This document shows positions 57,790 through 64,000 of a stretch of 64,000 bases of DNA, piece by piece. Source of the stretch: Hydrangea macrophylla. Taxonomy: Eukaryota > Streptophyta > Magnoliopsida > Cornales > Hydrangeaceae. The DNA lies in contig CM066984.1 of assembly GCA_033977485.1 (NCBI GenBank), forward strand, positions 107,417,691-107,481,690, in the 5' to 3' direction. The notes beneath the pieces were generated by a model. That model saw only the letters and a program-made list of their open reading frames with translations. It was not told the DNA's origin and ran no database searches. Position 1 is the first letter of the stretch. Every line of letters begins with the position of its first letter. The translations under genes and the position numbers were made by a program.

Positions 57790-59923
57790 TATAACACTCG
57801 TATTTGTGTTATTGCTTTTGCATTATATTGGCATGCATGATAATGTGTTGTGGCGTGTCTTATGACACATGTTTGGGTAAGCTTTGACTCACGAGTTGAT
57901 TTGGGTGTCTGTATTAGAGAACCCTTTGAAACTGTGGTGATTGAGGATTTGTTATTGCGACGTCTCTCCGAGTGTGAGACGGTCACTGTGGAATACTTTA
58001 AATATTTATCTGAAAATAAATGTTTACCTGTGTATTTCAATATCTGTATTATTTTCTATTTTAGAATTTATATCTGTCATTAGTTTTAGTATCCTGGTGA
58101 GAACGAATTAACATGTTATTAATTTGGTAGGCTAATTAGCAACTTCGAAAACGTCATGTAGAAATTCGCGTTTTAGCAACCAAACGAAACTTAGTCGAAA
58201 ACTTTTATAATTTTGAGATTTCACTTATAAAGCTATGAATAAGCTGTATAGAAAGTTTCAGAGACTGATTAGGAGTTTTGAAAACTCGTGGGGAGGTAAA
58301 CATAATTCCCGAGAGTTTTGCCTATATATAGGAAGTGATGACTTTGGATATTTCACAAGTCTTAACCTAATTCCAAAGGGGGGGGGGGGGGGGCATAAGG
58401 AGATTTTGGAGCTTACAGCTTTGCGATGCCAAACGACGACCTTCCGTCAGTTTGTTTTCTCCCAGATTTCATATTCGAGCTCCTCGAGGTAAGAGCTTCG
58501 TTTTGATATATGTTAGGGCTTGTTTGGCCAAGTTTTTCGAAAAGTTGTTTTCTAGAATTTTTCATAAAAGTTGATAAATGGAATTTTGATTCATAGGAAT
58601 TTTACTAGACGGACTTCTACACGTTCTTTGTGCACGGGTTTTCTTCAGATTGAATTATAGGAGCGTTAATCGGAGGTGAGTGATTCAACTATGTTTTTGG
58701 AATGGTTTCTTGACATGTATTCATGTTATGTTTGAATAGCATGTAATTAATTCATAGATATATACTGTGTAGTTTATATTGGGCATTTGTATTGATATGC
58801 AGGCCCAATAGCACGATGAAATGTTTGATTTCCGCGAGCATGGTGATATGTATTTGAGCATGTTAAGTTGCTTATGTGGGTCAGAAGGAGCACGTGGTCA
58901 CCGTGCCATTTTGTGGAGCCGATATAGGCATTAAGGTCGCACGATTAAAGAGAAGAATCGTGGGTCTTACCCTTTCGTGTGAACTTATTAGCGAGGAGTC
59001 GCGGATTGGGAGTATGGACGGGCACGTGAGTCTCCCACGACTAGTATGAAATGTAGAGATGTGAATGCGGATATGTTTATCATTCATGTGCATATGTTGT
59101 TTTATTCACTAAGCATTAGCTTAAACAAATCGAATATCTGTGGTTATTCAAATAACCATTTTAGGTGTTAATGCTGGCGAGGAATCGGAGAAGTGAACAC
59201 GTGGGTTCAGAGTTCGATTAGAAGGCAACCCAAATGTTGATCTTGTAGTTTTGGAACAATAGGGAATGTTGTAAGGAGGATTTGAATGTTTTAACTTGTG
59301 TTTAACTTAGTATGTTAAAATGGACCTAAAGCATGGTAATAGTTAGTAACATGTTGTAATTATACTTTGGTAATGTTTTAATACATCTAGGATTACTTTG
59401 ATGTGAGATTGGAGTGTGTGGTTAACACTTGGTTGTTTTAAAAAGCTTTTTGAAACTTGTTTTCTGCAGAATTGGGCTGCTGTCAGGGGAGCAGTCGACT
59501 GGTCCAGTGTTCAGTCGACTGGACCCTTGTGCCTGCTAGCTACTGCTTTTTAATATGGCAAAAGCAGTCGACTGGGCCCTGCCTCAGTCGACTAGACCTA
59601 TGAAGGTTTATGTGTTCATTTTGGTTCTGCTTGTTTCAGTCGACCGAAGGGGGAATTCAGTCGACTGAAAGTTGGAGGCCCAGTCGACTGGACCCCAGTC
59701 TCAGTCGATAGGATGGTCTGTTAAATCTTTTTGAAAACTCTCTGCTTTCTTCAGTCGACTGAGGTCCTGACCCAGTCGACTGGACCCCTAGTTTTGAAAA
59801 ATGTGTTTTGTTTTCCGCTGCGTGTGTTCTTCAAACCTAATTTTGGGATTGTTCATGAATTGGTTTAGCCTCGGTGGCGTGCCACGGGCTCCGGTTCCGC
59901 TATTGTGGGACCGGGCTATGACA
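57790..59923 (+). repeat. 3' LTR of Gypsy B
   Basis: 2134 bp. Preceded by the purine tract AAGGGGGAGAGTAC. TATA box 58323-58330, GT...AG interval 58489-59164, palindrome array 59490-59795 with seven exact and three variant AGTCGACTG copies. Contains a run of about 16 G (58378-58393). Confidence 0.95.
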
Positions 59924-60084
59924 TTATTAATGTTTATTAATAAGTGAGATAAGTGGTTGACTGTGGTCAATGGAAGGTGTCGAGTAAGGACACGGTGATT
60001 CTGTAATCATTAAGATATTTGTGTGATTAAATGACATTATTGTGGATTAAATGTTATTAAACTCTACCTGATTTCCATGAATAG
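59924..60084 (+). repeat. 3' LTR of Gypsy A, second piece
   Basis: Continues the Gypsy A LTR (TTATTAATGTTTATTAATAA, equal to 43926 onward) and stops at CCATGAATAG, where the 5' LTR reads on into TAAATTATACC. The break is the Athila-like insertion. Confidence 0.93.
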
Positions 60085-61463
60085 TGATCGGGAGAGAACT
60101 AATCCTATTTATACGCCTTAACGCGCATTTGTTAGTGCTTTTTTATCCTGTTTTTGTATATTTTTACTTCGTTTTCTAGTTTCTGACAGGTTTTGGAAGA
60201 AATCAGCTAAACCAGGCTAAACAGGGTGAAAAGTCAGAAAGAAAGAAGCTGAAAAATGCAAGTCGCGTGCGCGGTCCGCGGGCGCGAGAATACCAGAAGT
60301 CGCTCGCGCGATTCGCTCGCGCGAGACCCCCAATAATTCGCTCGCGCGATCCGCGCGCGCGAGGTACCAAAAGTCGCGCTCGCGCGACCCGCTCGCGCGA
60401 CCCGCTCGCGCGATATGCCCAAAAACCAAAGTTGCCTATTTCAGTATACTGAAGACTCCTGTGCAAACGAAACTGCTAAACGACGTCCAGACTGTAAATT
60501 ACATGCGTTTCAGTTCGTTTCGGGTTGGGAAGCCTTCCAAAGCTTGTATAAACTCTATATAAACTCTAAATTTACTCAATTAGAGGGTTGGCAATTAATA
60601 TACACACATTCTACAACCATACTTCCAGCCCTTGAAGAGGGAGAAGCAAGGAGAAGAAGAAGAAGACCAAGGATTTCCATGGCCTCCTCCATCAACTACT
60701 TGCTATCTACTACTCCTATGGCAGCTTAGATCATTGATCTAGGGTTTCAATGAAGCCCTAGATGAGTAATAGGGTTTTATTTATGCTTTTATTTTAGTTG
60801 TATTATGTATGGATGACAGTCACATGTTTAGAGGATTTTTATAAATAAATCGTATTACTATTGATTAAATCGTTGCTTTCAGAATTTATTCTTGTCTTAG
60901 ATCTATTTTGACTGTGATGTGCTCAACGATCTATTCTTGCTGTGCTTGTTTAGATTGTTTACAAGTGATGGTGCTTTATTGATTCGTGCTATCAAGTATC
61001 CGAATAGTCCATGCCTAGGTTAGACGGATTAGATCACAACCCTAGTTTAGTGTGAGATGATTCGTGCTATCCGCAGATGGATTATGTTGGTGCTTGAACC
61101 ATGATTATCTTCTTGTCGGAGGAATTGGGCTTGTAGCTACAATTCCCCATATTCATCCAATGTAATAAGCTAAAGTAATTCATAAATATTCCTATTATGA
61201 AGCTAGTGGTGGATTTGCAATCCTAGGTTCCCTTTACATATTCATTAAAAACACTTTTAATCGCTTTCATAGTTTAGATTTATTTTTATTGTTATTAGTT
61301 TAATTAAATCCAGATCAAAATCCGTTTTTCCTAATTAACTAGACTTAGGTTTTAAAATTAAGTCGCTGTAGTAATCAATCTCTGTGGGTTCGACCTTTAC
61401 TTCCACACTGCAAATCTTTTGAAAAGTAAAGAATACTTTTATATCTTGATTCTGACAAGATCA
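60085..61463 (+). repeat. 5' LTR of Athila-like element
   Basis: 1379 bp, TGATCGGGAGAGAACTAATC ... TTCTGACAAGATCA. It carries a CGCG-rich array (60258-60415) and possible TATA sequence (CTATATAAACTC at about 60560). Confidence 0.85.
60258..60415 (+). repeat. CGCTCGCGCGA array in the Athila-like LTR
   Basis: Repeated CGCTCGCGCGA and TCGCGCGA words, several in direct tandem (60375-60410), others inverted. Very GC-rich against an AT-rich LTR. The minus-strand Arg/Ala-rich frames here are artefacts of the array. Confidence 0.9.
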
Positions 61464-61468
61464 ATTTT

Positions 61469-61486
61469 TGGCGCCGTTGCCGGGGA
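61469..61486 (+). promoter_or_regulatory. Primer-binding site of Athila-like element (tRNA-Asp type)
   Basis: TGGCGCCGTTGCCGGGGA, 5 bp after the LTR end; the standard primer site of Athila-type elements. Confidence 0.92.
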
Positions 61487-61942
61487 TTGCATTACTACTC
61501 TTAGTTTTATAATCGTAGTTTAGTTAATTCGTAAATATTAGATTAGTGTTTATTTTTCTTATTTTCTGTTTTTGTTTTTAGTTACTAACTTTTTCTTTTA
61601 TTTTGTAGTCAACGTTTCCGAGTGGAGCAGCTAATTACATCAAAGGAGCTTACGCAAATAAAATATAAATAAAATAAAATAAATTGCTTCTTGTGGAATT
61701 CGCTTTAAACCGCTGTAAGTCAGGGCGCTGTGACGCACTATTTGCATTAGTTTAGAGTTAATTGCACTGCATTAGCTAGGAAACCCGGGGCGCTGGGCTT
61801 GACGCGGTCATTGCATTACAGGATAATTTGCATGCATCATAGTAGTTGAGTGCTTGTTATCGTAGTTGCGTGATTGCTTGCTATTTGTTTTTTTTAGTTG
61901 AGTCAGTCTTTGTTTTTAATTTCTTTTCTTTTCTTTTAGTTT
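61487..61942 (+). other. Athila-like leader
   Basis: AT-rich, no frame. It holds two similar segments with CGCTG..AGTC/GCGCTG..TTGACGC and TGCATTAG words (61710-61830). It ends with TAG in the gag frame just before the ATG. Confidence 0.5.
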
Positions 61943-64000
61943 ATGTTAGGTACACGTTCAAACAAACCGGAATTACAACCTTTAGACTCTGAACTTGAAC
62001 GTACATTAAGACTTAACAAGTCTTCAAATTTAACTTCTGGAACTAGGGTTGTAATAGACGACGATTTGACACCAAAACCAACGTCGTTATTTGAATCTGA
62101 AATACGTAGTACTCTTCAAAAACTAAAGAAACCACGCTTTAATAACATAGAACCAATTAAAATGGCAGACATTGGAAATAATAACGACAACAACCAAAAT
62201 AACAACGGAGCTAATATGAATAATCCTAATATACCACCACCACCTCCGCTTAAAGACTACTTTATTCCTACGACGTACACGCCACAAACTTGTATCGATT
62301 TACCGGAGGCGACGGCATCTCACTTTGAGATAAAGTCGTCTACCATCTCGCTGCTTCCATCTTTCCATGGCCGTCTAAATGAAGATCCATATAAACACTT
62401 AGGAGATTTTCAAGACATATGCTCTACTTTGAAAATTCAAAATTTTACTGATGATGAATTAAAAATGCGGCTCTTTCCATTCTCATTAAAGGACAAAGCT
62501 AAATATTGGCTCCAATCTTTGGAGCCAAACACAATTAGAACATGGGAAGACTTACACACCGCATTTTTACAAAAGTTTTTCTCGATTATGCGTACAAACC
62601 AGATAAGAAAATCAATAACCAATTTTGTAATGCAAGATGGGGAATCACTTTACGACACGTGGGAAAAATTTAAAGAATTATTACGCTCGTGTCCACATCA
62701 TCAAGTTCCTAAGTGGCAACTTGTTCAGGTCTTCTACGAGGGACTTATTCCCTCGGTCCGTAATACCGTTGATGCCGTTTGTGCGGGAACTTTCCTACAC
62801 AAAAGCGCCGATGAGGCCTGGAAAATATTTGAAACGTTAAGCGAGAACTCGATGCATCAGGCTGTGTCGGTACGTTCGGAAGGATATCTTCCTCCAACCA
62901 AACGAGAGGTGAAGTTTGAGTCGAGTCATTCTATTGAATTTCAAGAATTATCTAAAAAACTTGACCGACTTATGACAATGAACCAAACTACAGCCTCACC
63001 CGCTCGTGAAATTTGTGCATTATGTTCTGATCCTTCACATTCGATACTTGCATGTCCATCGGTGAGTCAATTTCCGGAATTCGTGGAGCAACACATTAAT
63101 TCTATTCAACAATACCCACGAAATAATTATAATGCAACTACTAATAATCCGGACGCGCCATGGAGAAACCATCCTAACTTCTCTTGGAAATATAATAATA
63201 ATAATCCTAATGAGGCGACTAACTTTCCAAATGCGTATCGACCTCAGTTTCAACCTAATCAATACCAACAACCGCCTCCTAATTCGAATCCTTCAAGGGG
63301 TAATGCTTTTGAGGAAAAGGTGTTGGCGTCCCTTAAGACTATTGAAACGCAAGTACAGGCACAAGCACAAATAGTGCACTCTCATACACAATCCATTGCG
63401 AAGCTTGAATCCCAAATGGGACAACTAGCTACTGTAGTGAGTCGTAGAAACGAGGGGACGTTGCCTAGTCAAACAATTCAAAACCCTAATGGACAATATG
63501 AGGTTAAGGGGTCGAATGAACAAGTAAACGCCGTCTCAACTAGGTTGACTACACGAGAAGAAGAGGTAAATGAAATCCCGAATGAGAATGTGAAAGATAT
63601 GAATACTAACTCGAATAAGATGGGTGAGGACATGGATCAAAATAAAAAAGAAAACGAATCGGTCCCAACGAATTATATTCCGAGAATGCCATATCCACCT
63701 AATGTTGGGGAGCCGTCTAATCTTACACATAAAAATTCTAAGGTTGAGGATATACTCGAGGTGTTTAAACAAGTCAAAATAAATATTCCTTTCCTCGATG
63801 CTATAAAGCAAATTCCCGCGTATGCTAAATGTTTAAAAGACCTTTGTACTCAAAAACGCAAAATACGTAGTCATACTCCTAAGAAGGTCTTCCTCACGGA
63901 AAAAGTAAGCTCTATATTTCAACACGCTCCTCCGAAGTATAAGGATCCCGGTACACCTACTATTTCATGTGTCATAGGTGACACTATCATTCATAGGGCT
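61943..64000 (+). CDS. Athila-like gag-protease polyprotein, 5' part, open to the window end
   Basis: An uninterrupted frame of 686 codons from ATG 61943 (a stop, TAG, is at 61937-61939) to the last base. N-terminal part: LGTRSNKPELQPLDSELERT. Proline-rich spacer: PNIPPPPPLKDYFIP. Capsid (Retrotrans_gag): HFEIKSSTISLLPSFHGRLN, DPYKHLGDFQDICSTL, LKMRLFPFSLKDKAKYWLQS, TFLHKSADEAWKIFETLS. A zinc-finger-like CALCSDPSHSILACP (about 63016-63060) replaces the canonical knuckle spacing. An Asn/Pro/Gln-rich stretch and a coiled-coil-like segment (LESQMGQLATVVSRR) follow. The end, LEVFKQVKINIPFLDAIKQI and YKDPGTPTISCVIGDTIIHR, is the lead-in to the aspartic protease; its active-site Asp should lie just beyond 64000. 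The lack of any stop suggests a young, perhaps autonomous copy. Confidence 0.93.
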   Translation, partial: MLGTRSNKPELQPLDSELERTLRLNKSSNLTSGTRVVIDDDLTPKPTSLFESEIRSTLQKLKKPRFNNIEPIKMADIGNNNDNNQNNNGANMNNPNIPPPPPLKDYFIPTTYTPQTCIDLPEATASHFEIKSSTISLLPSFHGRLNEDPYKHLGDFQDICSTLKIQNFTDDELKMRLFPFSLKDKAKYWLQSLEPNTIRTWEDLHTAFLQKFFSIMRTNQIRKSITNFVMQDGESLYDTWEKFKELLRSCPHHQVPKWQLVQVFYEGLIPSVRNTVDAVCAGTFLHKSADEAWKIFETLSENSMHQAVSVRSEGYLPPTKREVKFESSHSIEFQELSKKLDRLMTMNQTTASPAREICALCSDPSHSILACPSVSQFPEFVEQHINSIQQYPRNNYNATTNNPDAPWRNHPNFSWKYNNNNPNEATNFPNAYRPQFQPNQYQQPPPNSNPSRGNAFEEKVLASLKTIETQVQAQAQIVHSHTQSIAKLESQMGQLATVVSRRNEGTLPSQTIQNPNGQYEVKGSNEQVNAVSTRLTTREEEVNEIPNENVKDMNTNSNKMGEDMDQNKKENESVPTNYIPRMPYPPNVGEPSNLTHKNSKVEDILEVFKQVKINIPFLDAIKQIPAYAKCLKDLCTQKRKIRSHTPKKVFLTEKVSSIFQHAPPKYKDPGTPTISCVIGDTIIHRA

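Larger units (their letters stand above)
50789..59923 (+). mobile_element. Gypsy family B retrotransposon (Tekay/Del-like), complete
   Basis: A complete 9.1-kb element: 5' LTR 50789-52957, primer site 52963-52974, gag 53186-54337, pol 54338-57766, purine tract near 57779-57789, 3' LTR 57790-59923. The exact target duplication TTATT lies at 50784-50788 and 59924-59928. Its two sides join perfectly into the Gypsy A LTR sequence. Both LTRs start TATAAC instead of the canonical TG. Gag is intact; pol has several stops and frameshifts, so it is not autonomous now. Confidence 0.95.
43868..60084 (+). mobile_element. Gypsy family A retrotransposon (Tekay/Del-like), interrupted
   Basis: 5' LTR 43868-46008, primer site 46014-46025, coding region 46212-50690, purine tract 50714-50724 and 3' LTR from 50726. 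The 3' LTR is broken at 50788 by Gypsy B (to 59923), resumes at 59924 and is broken again at 60084 by the Athila-like element. Domain order protease, reverse transcriptase, RNase H, integrase and a chromodomain-like tail supports Gypsy of the Tekay/Del chromovirus type; long (2.1 kb) LTRs fit this. The left target sequence is CGTTC (43863-43867); its partner is outside the window. Confidence 0.88.
60085..64000 (+). mobile_element. Athila-like Gypsy retrotransposon, 5' part
   Basis: LTR 60085-61463 with TGATC...GATCA ends, an aspartyl-tRNA-type primer site at 61469-61486, a leader, and an open gag/protease frame running off the window. The primer type and the gag sequence fit the Athila branch of non-chromodomain Gypsy elements. 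The left target sequence is AATAG (60080-60084), expected again past the window. It inserted into the 3' LTR of Gypsy A. Confidence 0.9.

Noticed and set aside
60203..60466. Arg/Ala-rich open frames on both strands
   Set aside because: By-products of the CGCG array in the Athila-like LTR.
62637..62840. Small frames overlapping the Athila-like region (also 62437-62622, 63035-63374, 63536-63811)
   Set aside because: They are in other frames or on the other strand of the long gag-protease frame starting at 61943.

Overview
The window is nuclear DNA of a flowering plant, most likely a eudicot. I cannot name the species. The evidence is two intron-containing plant genes (an MCA-type calcium-permeable channel gene and an SKP1 gene) in a dense, nested bed of plant LTR retrotransposons (Copia, Tekay/Del-like Gypsy and Athila-like Gypsy), MITEs and SINEs. 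Most short open frames are chance frames inside these repeats.

Layout. 1-9.4 kb: a decayed Copia pol gene and its 3' LTR, cut apart by a G-rich hAT element (252-1262), a Copia solo LTR (1292-2554), a Gypsy solo LTR (3416-5515) and a second hAT element (8556-9128); all four have exact target-site duplications. 9.5-17.4 kb: AT-rich DNA with MITEs, SINE copies and a minus-strand fragment resembling a BRO1/ALIX gene. 18.4-24.7 kb: the MCA gene, seven exons, 419 residues, apparently intact. 24.7-27.1 kb: intergenic MITEs and SINEs. 27.16-31.97 kb: a broken minus-strand Copia element with short LTRs. 32-34 kb: repeats. 34.06-38.27 kb: an SKP1 gene of two exons (155 residues) with a 3.7 kb intron holding several MITEs. 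39.1-43.0 kb: a long-terminal-inverted-repeat, Mutator-like element with 9-bp target duplications, itself hit by a Stowaway element and a Gypsy solo LTR. 43.3-64 kb: a stack of insertions. A hAT-like element is broken by Gypsy family A. The 3' LTR of A is broken by a complete Gypsy family B element and again by an Athila-like element that runs off the window.

The Athila-like element has an uninterrupted gag/protease reading frame from 61943 to the window end and is the best preserved retroelement frame here. Gypsy B keeps an intact gag, but its pol has stops and frameshifts. Gypsy A and both Copia elements are clearly dead.

The most unusual signals are: (1) arrays of short palindromes (TCGA- or CGCG-centred) at about the same place near the 3' end of the Gypsy A and B LTRs, with a different CGCG array in the Athila LTR; (2) a conserved GT...AG interval of about 630-680 bp inside the Gypsy LTRs that could be a leader intron; (3) a Mutator-like MITE 1.1 kb upstream of the MCA gene carrying four bZIP-type ACGT motifs; (4) a likely captured BRO1-domain fragment. 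I saw no CRISPR array and no bacterial-type operon or defence locus. All coordinates come from reading the sequence by eye; no similarity search was run.
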